Below, piece by piece: positions 16,487 through 24,556 of a stretch of DNA of 64,000 bases. A model generated the notes under the pieces. The model was given only the letters and a program-made list of their open reading frames with translations, ran no database searches and was not told the origin of the DNA. This DNA comes from Rhizobium lusitanum (GTDB lineage: Bacteria > Pseudomonadota > Alphaproteobacteria > Rhizobiales > Rhizobiaceae). Within the stretch, counting starts at the first letter, position 1. Each line of letters begins with the position of its first letter. A program made the translations under genes and the position numbers. Where the stretch lies: assembly GCF_014189535.1 (NCBI RefSeq), contig NZ_CP050308.1, positions 3,523,001 through 3,587,000 on the forward strand, written 5' to 3'.

Positions 16487-16702
16487 TTATTCGGCTTTTG
16501 CCGCAGGGGCGATCGATTCTATATCGATTTCCTGTGTCACCCGTTCCTGGGCGACTTCGTCATTGCGCATCCGGTATTGCGGGGAATTGTCCCTCGCTGG
16601 AAGGTAAGCCGTGATCCGGTAAACCTCCGCGGCCTTCGGGGAAAGGCCTTTCAGGCTCTTCAGTCGAACGGTCTCGCCGATGGGGAAACGGTGGATGGCC
16701 AC
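16487..16702 (-). CDS. Small hypothetical protein (71 aa)
   Basis: A 71-residue protein without a family I can name. The pattern 'FPIGETVRLKSL' followed by 'YRITAYLPARDNSPQYRMRNDEVAQERV' looks like a small beta-barrel: it reads like the 'translation regulation of binding of the context' type of short SH3-like domains, where a strand with 'G-x-x-V' is followed by a basic strand and 'YRMRN'. It ends in an acidic/Ala tail. No membrane segment. Conserved short proteins with this 'PQYRVRS/N' pattern occur in rhizobia, from memory. Function unknown. Confidence 0.6.
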   Translation of the reverse strand: MAIHRFPIGETVRLKSLKGLSPKAAEVYRITAYLPARDNSPQYRMRNDEVAQERVTQEIDIESIAPAAKAE

Positions 16703-16899
16703 GGTGCGCTACGTCTTTCCGGCCCTGTCTGTTGCAACGGCCCTGTTATCATGGCGCTTTCGCGCGAATATCGTCTATCGGGAAATGTATGTCCGGCAAG
16801 ACGACGGAAACGTCGCATGCCGAACATTCTGGCTTGATTGTCAATCGAGGGATCGCGGGCTGCCAGTACATCCGTGGTCAGCGCCGCATTCCGTTCTAA

Positions 16900-17106
16900 T
16901 CAGGCCAATCTGAGCTTGGAGATCGAGCTGCGGCCCATGCCGTCCTGCTCGATTTCGAAGATCAGCTTCTGACCTTTTTTGAGTGTTTCCAGGCCGGATT
17001 TCACCACTATTTTCGCGTGAACGAAAATAGCGACGCTGCCGTCGGTCGGCTGAATGAAGCCGTAGCCCTTTTCCAGGTCGAAATTCTTGACGATGCCATT
17101 GAACAT
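16900..17106 (-). CDS. Cold-shock-domain protein (CspA-like, divergent)
   Basis: A 68-residue single cold-shock domain. RNP1 is 'KGYGFIQP' and RNP2 is 'IFVHAKI', the two nucleic-acid-binding strands. Both are recognisable, but the second lacks the usual V-F-V-H-x-S/T form, and the segment after it ('VVKSGLETLKKGQKLIFEIE') keeps the normal fold. It binds single-stranded RNA or DNA and probably acts as an RNA chaperone. The start 'MFNGIVKNFDLEKGYGFI' is the usual CspA opening. Monocistronic, divergent from the superoxide dismutase gene across 367 bp. Confidence 0.87.
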   Translation of the reverse strand: MFNGIVKNFDLEKGYGFIQPTDGSVAIFVHAKIVVKSGLETLKKGQKLIFEIEQDGMGRSSISKLRLA

Positions 17107-17473
17107 GCTGTCTCCTTGGGCTTGGCATGGTCGACGCCGGCAGTCATGCCTTGCATATTCAGGACCATACGGTTGAGGAGATCGGCGGGTCGAGAACTCT
17201 GACGCCGCGATAAGCCAAACTGCCCAAGACGATAAAAGGACAACTACAGGATGATTAAGGCTTAATTAAGACCAGTATTGGGTGAGGAGGCGATTAGAGC
17301 GTTCGACACAGAAATCGGGCGGTGATCGGTGCAAGTGGCATCTGGTTGAAAGACGGGTAAATTTTCCTCCAGCCCACGATTTTTTGGCATGTCGCCGGTT
17401 GCCCTTCCCATCTTCCCCTCCTATGTTCCGGGTCACCTGCCGACGCAATCAATTGCCAAGAGGAGATATGACC
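17107..17473. other. Intergenic region between csp and sod genes
   Basis: Divergent upstream region of the cold-shock gene (left) and the superoxide dismutase gene (right). It contains the 10-bp palindrome CTTAATTAAG (17261-17270) in an AT-rich patch. I see no further gene; short frames here lack ribosome-binding sites. Confidence 0.5.
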
Positions 17474-18076
17474 ATGGCTTTCGAATTGCCTGAACTTCCC
17501 TACGATTACGATGCTCTTTCCCCCTTCATGTCGCGTGAGACTCTCGAGTATCACCACGACAAGCATCACAAGGCCTATGTCGACAACGGCAACAAGCTGG
17601 CGGCTGAAGCTGGTCTTTCCGATCTGTCTCTCGAAGAGATCGTGAAGAAGTCCTTCGGCACCAATGCCGGTCTCTTCAACAATGCTGCCCAGCATTACAA
17701 CCACGTCCATTTCTGGAAGTGGATGAAGAAGGGCGGCGGCGGCAACAAGCTGCCGGGCAAGCTCGAAGCTGCCTTCGCTTCCGATCTCGGCGGCTATGAC
17801 AAGTTCAAGGCTGATTTCGCCGCTGCCGGCGCCACCCAGTTCGGCTCCGGCTGGGCCTGGGTTTCCGTCAAGAACGGCAAGCTCGAAATCTCCAAGACCC
17901 CGAACGGCGAAAACCCGCTGGTTCATGGCGCGACCCCGATCCTCGGCGTCGACGTCTGGGAACATTCCTACTACATCGACTATCGCAACCTGCGCCCGAA
18001 ATACCTTGAGGCCTTCATCGATAGCCTGATCAACTGGGACTACGTCCTGGAGCGCTACGAAGCCGCCATGAAGTAA
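17474..18076 (+). CDS. sodB: Superoxide dismutase, Fe/Mn type
   Basis: A 200-residue Fe/Mn superoxide dismutase that converts superoxide to peroxide and oxygen in the cytoplasm. Metal ligands are His27 ('LEYHHDKHHKAYVD'), the histidine in 'AQHYNHVHFW', and Asp/His in 'DVWEHSYYIDY'. 'GSGWAWVSV' is the family core. The second ATG, at 17474, is chosen because AGGAG at 17461 then lies eight bases away; an ATG at 17468 would be only two bases away. Metal preference (Fe or Mn, or cambialistic) cannot be read with certainty. A terminator follows. Confidence 0.95.
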   Translation: MAFELPELPYDYDALSPFMSRETLEYHHDKHHKAYVDNGNKLAAEAGLSDLSLEEIVKKSFGTNAGLFNNAAQHYNHVHFWKWMKKGGGGNKLPGKLEAAFASDLGGYDKFKADFAAAGATQFGSGWAWVSVKNGKLEISKTPNGENPLVHGATPILGVDVWEHSYYIDYRNLRPKYLEAFIDSLINWDYVLERYEAAMK

Positions 18077-18101
18077 GTTTTGCCTTCCAGGCTTGCTTTT
18101 G

Positions 18102-18132
18102 CACCCGGCGCTGTCCAAGCGTCGGGTGTTTT
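18102..18132 (+). terminator. Rho-independent terminator after sodB
   Basis: Eleven-base stem CACCCGGCGCT / AGCGTCGGGTG with one G-U wobble, a five-base loop and a TTTT tail, 25 bp after the sodB stop. Confidence 0.82.
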
Positions 18133-18177
18133 CGTATCTGTCGTCCGGTTGCCATCCCGTCAGCCCAAGGAGGCTGC

Positions 18178-19026
18178 ATGTCGTCTTCGTCCGCTCCGCT
18201 CTTCCGTTTCGGCGTCGTCGCCGATCCGCAATATGCCGCTCTCGAACCCAATCTCGAGCTCGATCGTTATCCGGCAAAGAGTCTTGCCAAACTTCAAGAG
18301 GCTATTGCGGAATTCAACCGGCACGACCTCGCCTTCGTCGTCACACTCGGGGACATCATCGACCGTCATTGGGAGAGTTTCGACGATATCCTGCCGGTCT
18401 ACGCGAGCTTGCGGCATGAGCGGTATTTCCTGCTCGGCAATCACGATTTTGCGGTCGCGCCAGAGCACCTGACGAAGGTCGTAAACCGCGTCGGCCTGTC
18501 GTCGGCCTATTATGACTTCTCCCATGCCGGCTATCGTTTCATCGCCCTTGACGGCAACGAGGTCAGCCTGTTTGCCCCACCGGAAGGCGACCCGCGTCGC
18601 GATGAGGCCAAGGCGTTGATGAAGGCGCTGGATGACGCCGGCGCGCCGAATTCGCATCGCTGGAACGGTGCCATCAGCAACACGCAATATGACTGGCTCG
18701 CCGCCAAGCTGAACGAGGCGAAGGCCGCCGGCGAGAAAGTCGTGGTCATGAACCACTATCCGGTTTTCCCGGAGAATTCGCACGACGCACTCGACAGCGA
18801 ACGCATGCTGGCGCTGCTCTCACGGCATGATCACGTCGTCGCCTATCTCAATGGTCATAATCACGCCGGGAATTTCGGCACCGTCGGTGGAACTTACTTC
18901 ATTAATTTCAAAGGCATGGTCGATACCGAAGACAACAGCGCCTATGCGATTGTCGCGGTCTACGAGGATCGGCTGGAGATTGCCGGCTTCGGGCGGGAAG
19001 AGAGCAGGGTGCTGTCCCTGAGCTAA
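18178..19026 (+). CDS. Metallophosphoesterase, ADP-ribose/CDP-alcohol phosphatase-like
   Basis: A 282-residue calcineurin-like phosphoesterase with a complete dimetal centre: 'ADPQY' (Asp16), 'LGDIID' (Asp59), 'GNHD' (87-90), 'VMNHYPVF' and 'NGHNHAG'. The D-x-Q first motif in place of D-x-H is typical of the Mn-dependent ADP-ribose/CDP-alcohol diphosphatases, which hydrolyse ADP-ribose, CDP-choline and related compounds. An AAGGAGG ribosome-binding site lies four bases before the ATG. No signal peptide, hence cytoplasmic. It stands after the sodB terminator and is probably transcribed on its own. Subfamily assignment is by motif only. Confidence 0.85.
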   Translation: MSSSSAPLFRFGVVADPQYAALEPNLELDRYPAKSLAKLQEAIAEFNRHDLAFVVTLGDIIDRHWESFDDILPVYASLRHERYFLLGNHDFAVAPEHLTKVVNRVGLSSAYYDFSHAGYRFIALDGNEVSLFAPPEGDPRRDEAKALMKALDDAGAPNSHRWNGAISNTQYDWLAAKLNEAKAAGEKVVVMNHYPVFPENSHDALDSERMLALLSRHDHVVAYLNGHNHAGNFGTVGGTYFINFKGMVDTEDNSAYAIVAVYEDRLEIAGFGREESRVLSLS

Positions 19027-19084
19027 CGTTTTATTTCGCCGCCACCCGCATCTCCGCCACGTCCCGCTTTGGCGGCATGATGCT

Positions 19085-19777
19085 TCAGGCCTGGGCATTC
19101 ACCTGCCATCCGTTCACCCAGACCTGCCGCAACCGATCCCCTTCGCCCTTGAACCATTGTCCCGCCGCTTCGCAGCTTTCGATCCGGTCGCTGCGGAAAT
19201 TGCGGATGGCCTGGCGCAACTCGCACCAGGCGACGATGTTGGCGGTTTCGGCGTAATAGATCAGGGCGATCGGGCGGATGATGCGCTCGGTGGCGCGGCC
19301 GAGTTCGTCGCGATAGGAGAGATCCAGTTTCTCCTCGTCGCGGATGGCGCGGCGCACCAGCGCGAGATCGATGGCGCCGGCCAAAGGCGCGGCAAAGCCC
19401 CAGGCGTGCAGAGCGTTGGCCTCGAATGTCTGGCGCAGCGGCGGCGGTACCGCGCCGGCGATCTTGGCGCTGACGCGCTTGGCCGCGAGCTTCAGCTCGT
19501 CGTCCCCGGTGCGCTCCAGCAGCGCCAGCGCCAGCACGATCGCCTCCATCTCTTCAATCGAAAACATCAGCGGCGGCAGATCGAAGCCGGGCCGCATGAT
19601 ATAGCCGATGCCACGCCCGCCCTCGATCGGCACGCGCATCGCCTGCAGGGCGACGATGTCGCGATAGACCGAGCGAACCGTCACTTCCAGCCGCTCGGCG
19701 ATGACGGCCGCCGTCACCGGCTTTTTCGCCAGCCGCAGGATCTGGATGATCTCGAACAGGCGTGACGCCTTGCGCAT
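19085..19777 (-). CDS. YafY-type HTH/WYL-domain regulator
   Basis: A 230-residue transcription factor: N-terminal winged helix-turn-helix ('SRLFEIIQILRLAKKPVTAAVIAERLEVTVRSVYRDI', residues 4-40) and a C-terminal WYL domain ('LDLSYRDELGRATERIIRPIALIYYAETANIVAWCELR'). WYL domains sense ligands, often nucleic acids or small molecules. The start at 19777 has GGAGGA seven bases upstream; a longer in-frame reading has none. It diverges from a LysE-type exporter across 128 bp that contains an inverted repeat TGACA-N6-TGTCA, a likely operator, so it may control the exporter and itself. Confidence 0.88.
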   Translation of the reverse strand: MRKASRLFEIIQILRLAKKPVTAAVIAERLEVTVRSVYRDIVALQAMRVPIEGGRGIGYIMRPGFDLPPLMFSIEEMEAIVLALALLERTGDDELKLAAKRVSAKIAGAVPPPLRQTFEANALHAWGFAAPLAGAIDLALVRRAIRDEEKLDLSYRDELGRATERIIRPIALIYYAETANIVAWCELRQAIRNFRSDRIESCEAAGQWFKGEGDRLRQVWVNGWQVNAQA

Positions 19778-19801
19778 TTCATCCTCCGGGCTTGAAGGCT
19801 C

Positions 19802-19819
19802 CTGACAACACCCTGTCAG
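19802..19819. promoter_or_regulatory. Candidate operator (inverted repeat)
   Basis: CTGACA-ACACCC-TGTCAG, a perfect 6-bp inverted repeat with a 6-bp spacer, between the divergent WYL regulator and LysE exporter genes. It lies 25 bp upstream of the regulator start and 87 bp upstream of the exporter start, a fitting place for joint repression. Confidence 0.5.
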
Positions 19820-19905
19820 TTGGGCTGAACTATAAGACTGCCTATCAAATTGAAAATCAACAAATTCCTCTGCGGCTCGCCCGCACGAGACGATAGGCAA
19901 CTGAC

Positions 19906-20541
19906 ATGGGCTACACCGAAAATCTCTGGCTTTTCTTTCTCCTTCTCTTCGGCATCATCATCGTTCCGGGCATGGACATGCTCTTCGTGCTTGCCAATTC
20001 GCTGACTGGCGGGCGCAACAGAGGGTTGGCCGCGACGGGCGGCATCATGCTGGGCGGCGCGGTGCATTCGCTGAACGGCGCGCTCGGCGTCGGCCTACTG
20101 ATGCATTTCGTGCCGGTTCTCTTCAATCCGCTGCTTCTTGCCGGCGCCGGCTACATGGCCTTTATCGGCATTACGCTGATGCGCAGCTCGATCACCGTCG
20201 GCGATCAGGGGCCAGCCGGCAGCCGTTCCGGCTGGAAGGCCTTTCGCCAGGGTGCGGTCACCTGCCTGATCAACCCCAAGGCCTATCTCTTCATCCTTGC
20301 CGTCTATCCGCAGTTCCTGAAGCCGGACTACGGTCCGATCTGGATACAAGCGACGATCATGGGGTTGATGACCGTCGCCACGCAGTTGCTCATCTATGGC
20401 GGTCTTGCCGTCACCGCTGGCCGTAGCCGCGATCTGTTGGTTGCCAATCCTGGAGCGACGGCTTTTGCCGGGCGTGCCGCCGGGCTGCTCTTGTTCGCGG
20501 TATCGGTCTTCACTGTATGGGAAGGCTGGAGGATGGTTTGA
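19906..20541 (+). CDS. LysE-family exporter
   Basis: A 211-residue inner-membrane protein of the LysE/RhtB superfamily with six hydrophobic helices. Diagnostic pieces are 'GIIIVPGMDMLFVLANSLTGGRNRGLAATGGIMLGG' (the family's signature around helices 1-2, with the Pro-Gly pair) and 'FRQGAVTCLINPKAYLFILAVYPQFL' before helix 4. Family members export amino acids such as lysine, homoserine or threonine; the substrate cannot be told. It diverges from the WYL regulator, which probably controls it. Confidence 0.88.
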   Translation: MGYTENLWLFFLLLFGIIIVPGMDMLFVLANSLTGGRNRGLAATGGIMLGGAVHSLNGALGVGLLMHFVPVLFNPLLLAGAGYMAFIGITLMRSSITVGDQGPAGSRSGWKAFRQGAVTCLINPKAYLFILAVYPQFLKPDYGPIWIQATIMGLMTVATQLLIYGGLAVTAGRSRDLLVANPGATAFAGRAAGLLLFAVSVFTVWEGWRMV

Positions 20542-20696
20542 GGGCCGGCATATGTCTCGAATATGACACTGATTTTGCTCAGCTCTCACCACTTTGTGAC
20601 TTCATCGACTGCGCGGAAATCGGCAAACATGCTAGCGTGGCAATGCGCCAACCGCATCAGCGGTCTTGATCACGCAGGCAGAGGTAGGAGAAGCAT

Positions 20697-21143
20697 ATGA
20701 AATGGAGAGCGATTGTGGTGGCGACGGCTCTGGCCGGCGTTGCCTTTGGTTCGGTCCTGGCGGCCGATAGCGGCACGCATGATGCCCGTATTGCATTGAT
20801 GAAGAAGATCGGCGGCGCGACTGGCGCTCTCGGCGCCATCGCCAAGGGCGACAAGCCCTATGACGCCGCTATCGTCAAGGCCTCGCTGACGACGATCGCC
20901 GAGACGGTCAAGGCTTTCCCGGATCAGTTCAACCCCGACAGCGACAAGACCGATGCCGAGGTCAATCCGAAGATCTGGGACAATCTCGACGACTTCAAGG
21001 CCAAGGCCGCCAAGCTGTCCACCGATGCCGAGACAGCCCTTGCGCAGCTCCCGGCCGATCAGGCAGGCGTTGGCGCGACGCTGAAGACCCTGGGCGGCAG
21101 TTGCGGCGCCTGTCATCAGGCCTACCGCATCAAGAAGGACTAG
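20697..21143 (+). CDS. Cytochrome c' / c-556 family protein
   Basis: A 148-residue periplasmic monohaem cytochrome. A signal peptide covers residues 1-22 ('AFGSVLA|AD'). The haem motif 'CGACH' is near the C terminus (136-140), as in class II cytochromes c, and Met35 ('IALMKKIGG') is in position to be the sixth ligand, pointing to the low-spin c-556 branch rather than a five-coordinate c'. The rest is a four-helix bundle. Role: electron transfer or NO/redox tolerance. AGGTAGGAG sits just before the ATG. A strong hairpin lies downstream, then a dihaem cytochrome gene. Confidence 0.9.
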   Translation: MKWRAIVVATALAGVAFGSVLAADSGTHDARIALMKKIGGATGALGAIAKGDKPYDAAIVKASLTTIAETVKAFPDQFNPDSDKTDAEVNPKIWDNLDDFKAKAAKLSTDAETALAQLPADQAGVGATLKTLGGSCGACHQAYRIKKD

Positions 21144-21177
21144 CGGTAGGCCGGCATCGTCCGGACATCAGATTATG

Positions 21178-21209
21178 CATCCGCACCGGCTTTGCCGCCG
21201 GTGTGGATG
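21178..21209 (+). terminator. Hairpin between the two cytochrome genes
   Basis: CATCCGCACCGGC / GCCGGTGTGGATG: 13 base pairs with one G-U wobble around a six-base loop. The tail is only moderately T-rich (TCAGTATTTC), so it may terminate the first cytochrome transcript partly or protect its 3' end. Confidence 0.6.
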
Positions 21210-21249
21210 TCAGTATTTCATGATGCAGGCTGAGTGGAGGGGGTGAGGC

Positions 21250-22164
21250 ATGATTGCGCGTTTTGTCCGGTGGCTGCTCTGTCTTGTCGGCCTCGCCATC
21301 ATCGGCCTCGGCACCTTCTATGTCGTCACCGCGCCATCGCCCTTGCCGGCAAGCCATTGGGCAAGCCTCGGCGATCCCGATATCAAGAATGGCGAGATGG
21401 TGTTCTGGGCGGGCGGCTGCACGAGCTGTCATGCGGCATCCGGCGCGCAAGGCGACGCCAAGCTGGTGTTGTCCGGCGGGCTGGCGCTGGCCAGCCCCTT
21501 CGGCACCTTCCATGTCCCGAACATCTCGCCGGACGAGCAGGCTGGCCTCGGCAACTGGTCGCTGGCCGATTTCGGCAATGCCATGAAGCGCGGTGTCGGC
21601 AAAAACGGCGAACATCTCTATCCGTCATTCCCCTACGGCTCCTATGCGCGCATGAGCGACAAGGACATCAACGACCTCTGGGGCTTCCTGAAGACCCTGC
21701 CGAAGAGCGACAATGTCGCCCCGCCGCATGAGCTGCCGTTCCCCTTCAATATCAGGTTGGCGCTTGGCGGCTGGAAATTCCTCTATTTCAACGATCAGCC
21801 CCGTGTCGTCCTCGCCAGTGCCGACGACAAGATCAAGCGTGGCCAATATCTGGTCGAAGGTCCGGGCCATTGCGGCGAGTGTCATACCCCGCGCGACGGG
21901 CTCGGTGGCTTCCTGAAAGACCAGTGGCTCGCCGGCGCACCAAACCCGGAAGGCAAGGGCAACATTCCCGACATCACCCCCGGCTCGAAGGCGATTGGCA
22001 GCTGGAGTGCCGGCGATATCGCCACCTACCTCGAAACCGGTTTTACCCCCGACTATGATTCCGCCGGTGGCTCGATGGCCGAAGTGCAGCAGAATATCGC
22101 GCACCTCCCGGCCGCTGACCGCGAGGCGATCGCGGCTTATCTGAAGGCGCTGCCGGCGCGGTGA
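21250..22164 (+). CDS. Membrane-anchored dihaem cytochrome c
   Basis: A 304-residue protein with an uncleaved N-terminal anchor (residues 7-28) and two class I haem motifs, 'CTSCH' (57-61) and 'CGECH' (208-212). Methionine and proline-rich segments after each ('PNISPDEQAGLGNWS', 'PDITPGSKAIGSWS') are typical of the cytochrome subunits of alcohol or sugar dehydrogenases, which pass electrons from a PQQ or FAD enzyme to the respiratory chain. Those usually have three haems; this has two and no dehydrogenase subunit next to it. A GGAGGGGG ribosome-binding site lies in front of the ATG. Partner unknown. Confidence 0.88.
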   Translation: MIARFVRWLLCLVGLAIIGLGTFYVVTAPSPLPASHWASLGDPDIKNGEMVFWAGGCTSCHAASGAQGDAKLVLSGGLALASPFGTFHVPNISPDEQAGLGNWSLADFGNAMKRGVGKNGEHLYPSFPYGSYARMSDKDINDLWGFLKTLPKSDNVAPPHELPFPFNIRLALGGWKFLYFNDQPRVVLASADDKIKRGQYLVEGPGHCGECHTPRDGLGGFLKDQWLAGAPNPEGKGNIPDITPGSKAIGSWSAGDIATYLETGFTPDYDSAGGSMAEVQQNIAHLPAADREAIAAYLKALPAR

Positions 22165-22183
22165 GGGGCCGAATGGTCCCTCT

Positions 22184-22954
22184 TTAACGTCGCCTTGCCA
22201 TATAGAGGTGCGTCTCGTAATGAAGCTCGAACTCTCCACCATGCGCAGCGATCGTCTCCGCAATCGCTCCAAGTAGAAGCTCCCTCTGCCTATCCGCCAG
22301 AAGCCGATGACCTGAGAGCGTTCGCAGCAGATCGGTGTAGCTTGCTGCACTATGCATTCGGCTCCAGGGATAGCAGCGGTGTGCTACCGGCCCGAAATAG
22401 TTGGACTCTTCGAACAGCGCCGCGAAAGGGCCATCCGGCAAATACCAAGCCTCCGCCGGCGGGCCGGCGAGGGATGGAGCGTATTGCGAATAGACGCGGG
22501 CGAATTCCGGGCCGAGGGGTGATGCCGGCGGCAGCGGCACGTTACCGAAAACCGCAAGTGTTCCGTCGGCTGTGAGCTGGGCGGCCGTCTTGGCAAACCG
22601 GATCTCTGGTGCAACCCAGTGAAAGGACTGGGCGGCGATCGCCAGCTTGAAGGCTGCCGCTTCACCCGACCAGGCTTCGAAGGTCGACGTCGTGAAGCGG
22701 ATATTGGGAAAGTCAGCCAGGTTTTCCCTTGCGATGCCGATCAGGTCCGAACCGGGATCCAGCGCGAGGACCGAAAAGCCGCGTCGTGCAAACCCTTGCG
22801 TCGCCTGTCCCGTGCCGCAGCCGATTTCGAGGATGCGATCCGTAGCGGCGAAACCGGCGAAGGTGACGATGTCATCGAAGAGCGCCTCGGGATAGACGGG
22901 GCGGGCGCCGCCATAAAGAGCTGCCACGCCGTCGAAAGTAAACCGCTGTTCCAA
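22184..22954 (-). CDS. Class I SAM-dependent methyltransferase
   Basis: A 256-residue methyltransferase of the UbiE/type-11 kind. SAM motif I is 'ILEIGCGTGQATQGFA' (about 42-57), the acidic second motif is 'LALDPGSDLI' and the motif IV region is 'AIAAQSFHWVAPE'. The start 'RFTFDGVAALYGGARPVYPEALFDDI' is typical of a large group of uncharacterised methyltransferases. Substrate unknown. It converges with the dihaem cytochrome gene, 19 bp between stops, and diverges from the C39-like gene. Confidence 0.85.
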   Translation of the reverse strand: MEQRFTFDGVAALYGGARPVYPEALFDDIVTFAGFAATDRILEIGCGTGQATQGFARRGFSVLALDPGSDLIGIARENLADFPNIRFTTSTFEAWSGEAAAFKLAIAAQSFHWVAPEIRFAKTAAQLTADGTLAVFGNVPLPPASPLGPEFARVYSQYAPSLAGPPAEAWYLPDGPFAALFEESNYFGPVAHRCYPWSRMHSAASYTDLLRTLSGHRLLADRQRELLLGAIAETIAAHGGEFELHYETHLYMARRR

Positions 22955-23040
22955 GGGGATATCCTCAGTTGAGAAATCGCCGATGCGCAGCCATTTTTAT
23001 AGCGCATTTCCGTTGAATTTTACAGCCCGGTGAGCTTGGG

Positions 23041-23691
23041 ATGCAGCAACGGGAGAGGGTGATCTTGGACGCCGCGGTGAAGCATGAGGTTCCTTATTTC
23101 AGCCAATGGGAAACGCCTGACATGACGCTGGCCGTGGTGGCTGAGGGCGCGCCGGCAGCGCTGCTGAAAGATCCGCTTTGGGCATCTTCAGGGGCTCGCA
23201 CTGTCGAGGACTACGCGCGTTGGGCCGGCAATCTCTGCGGCATGGCCTGCCTGAAGATGGTTCTTGCCGCCCGCACGGGCCTGATAGTGCCGATCATGGA
23301 TCTGGCCATGGGATGCAAGGACTATGGCGGTTATGTCGAGGAGGTCGATGGCAAGATCAAAGGATTGATCTATGCGCCCTTCGTTCCCTTCGTCAAAGAT
23401 CGTTTCGGCTTGAACGCCAGGGTCGTCACGGGGATTTCGGTCGCAGATATCGGCGACATCCTGACGCAATCCGAATTCTTCATCGCGTCCGTGCACCATT
23501 CCATCCGCTGGTCGGATACCGCGCCGCCATCAAAGGGTGGACATCTTGTTTTGGTGACGGCAGTCAACGCAGGCTCGGTTCGCTTTCACAATCCCTCCGG
23601 GCACGAAGTTGCTACGCGCGAGAATGTGGAGCTGCCGCTGGAGATATTCGGCCGATTCTTCGCCGGGCGCGGGATCGCCATCGATCGCTGA
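23041..23691 (+). CDS. C39-like cysteine-peptidase-fold protein
   Basis: A 216-residue protein with the papain-like peptidase C39-2 layout: 'VPYFSQWETPDM' at the start, the catalytic-type cysteine in 'RWAGNLCGMACLKMVLAA', a histidine in 'KGGHLVLVTAVNAG' and a following Asn/Asp position in 'RFHNPSG'. No ABC transporter domain or signal peptide is visible, so it is not a bacteriocin exporter. It may be a stand-alone protease or transglutaminase-like enzyme. The start has a weak ribosome-binding site. Function unknown. Confidence 0.7.
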   Translation: MQQRERVILDAAVKHEVPYFSQWETPDMTLAVVAEGAPAALLKDPLWASSGARTVEDYARWAGNLCGMACLKMVLAARTGLIVPIMDLAMGCKDYGGYVEEVDGKIKGLIYAPFVPFVKDRFGLNARVVTGISVADIGDILTQSEFFIASVHHSIRWSDTAPPSKGGHLVLVTAVNAGSVRFHNPSGHEVATRENVELPLEIFGRFFAGRGIAIDR

Positions 23692-23728
23692 CGATAGGAA
23701 GGTCAACGGCGATCCCGGTCGTGGCCAG

Positions 23729-24217
23729 TTAGGCCAGTGCCTGGAGATAGCGCATCCCGGTAACCGGGCGTGGCTTGAAATCCATATTTTCGTAGAAACG
23801 GTGCGCCTGAGAATTGCCGGTCGCCGCACCGACGGAGAGGAAGCTGCATCCGGCCTTGCGGGCGACGTCACGGGCGCGATCGACGAGATGCTGGCCGATG
23901 CCATGGCCGCGATGGCCGTCGCGCACGAAGAGATGATGCAGGTCCATGCCGCGCTGGCCTTCCTGCGCCTTGTAGAGCGGCACTAGGATGGCGTAGCCGA
24001 TCAGTCCATCTTCGCCTTCGGCCACCAGTGCCGTGATCCATGGCATCGGGCCGAAGAGATCGCGTTCGAGCTGCTCGGGCGTCGCGCCGGAGGGATCGCC
24101 GTGATGGGCTGCCAGCAGCCTGATCATGTCGTTCAGTTCCGGCATGTCGCGCGGATGCGCGTTGCGGATGGTGAGCACCGGCGGGCGGAGAAGGGAAATT
24201 TCGCTATCGTCTAGCAT
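23729..24217 (-). CDS. GNAT acetyltransferase
   Basis: A 162-residue N-acetyltransferase. The acetyl-CoA-binding segment is 'LFVRDGHRGHGIGQHLVDRARDVA' (R/Q-x-x-G-x-G/A) and the C-terminal 'NSQAHRFYENMDFKP' is the usual last motif. The 'LHHLFVRD' variant and 'GMDLHHLFV' are typical of a group related to diamine acetyltransferases. The ATG at 24217 has AAGGA ten bases before it. A minus-strand hairpin of terminator type lies about 50 bp upstream of the start. Acceptor unknown. Confidence 0.85.
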   Translation of the reverse strand: MLDDSEISLLRPPVLTIRNAHPRDMPELNDMIRLLAAHHGDPSGATPEQLERDLFGPMPWITALVAEGEDGLIGYAILVPLYKAQEGQRGMDLHHLFVRDGHRGHGIGQHLVDRARDVARKAGCSFLSVGAATGNSQAHRFYENMDFKPRPVTGMRYLQALA

Positions 24218-24265
24218 GGCATTTCGCGTCCTTGTTTCGAATGAGCCGTCAGGACGCTGCTGATA

Positions 24266-24294
24266 CAACAAAGCCGCCTGACGGCGGCTTGTTG
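24266..24294 (-). terminator. Terminator-like hairpin upstream of the GNAT gene
   Basis: CAACAAAGCCGCC-TGAC-GGCGGCTTGTTG. On the minus strand it reads GCCGCC-GTCA-GGCGGC followed by TTTGTTGT, a typical intrinsic terminator. No minus-strand gene precedes it, so it may be a relic, a shield for the GNAT gene, or an attenuator. Confidence 0.55.
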
Positions 24295-24520
24295 ACAATA
24301 TGATCTGTCTAAGCCGCCCTTTACAGGTACAGCCAAAAATACGTGCAGGTGTTGAGCGCGTGCTTGATCATGGGCGCATCAATGATCCGGAATGGCGGAT
24401 TTGTCAATGGGACCCCGCCGATGACCATGGGCGCCAACCTTTAGGCATCGAGATCGCCGCAAGCGCGCGTCAGCCTGTCGCATCCGCGCCTCATCAAGCG
24501 AGGGTTGCTCTTGGCGCTGA

Positions 24521-24544
24521 ATATAGTATACCCCCTATATTATA
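24521..24544. promoter_or_regulatory. DmeR/RcnR-type operator
   Basis: An AT-rich inverted repeat split by a C-tract: ATATAGTATA-CCCCC-TATATTATA. This is the form bound by CsoR/RcnR-family regulators, and close to the DmeR site described in Rhizobium leguminosarum. It ends 12 bp before the regulator's start codon, so binding would block transcription or initiation; metal release would induce the operon. Confidence 0.8.
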
Positions 24545-24556
24545 AATGAGGTCGCC

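Noticed and set aside
24300..24545. Short frame upstream of dmeR
   Set aside because: It runs through the operator and has no SD.
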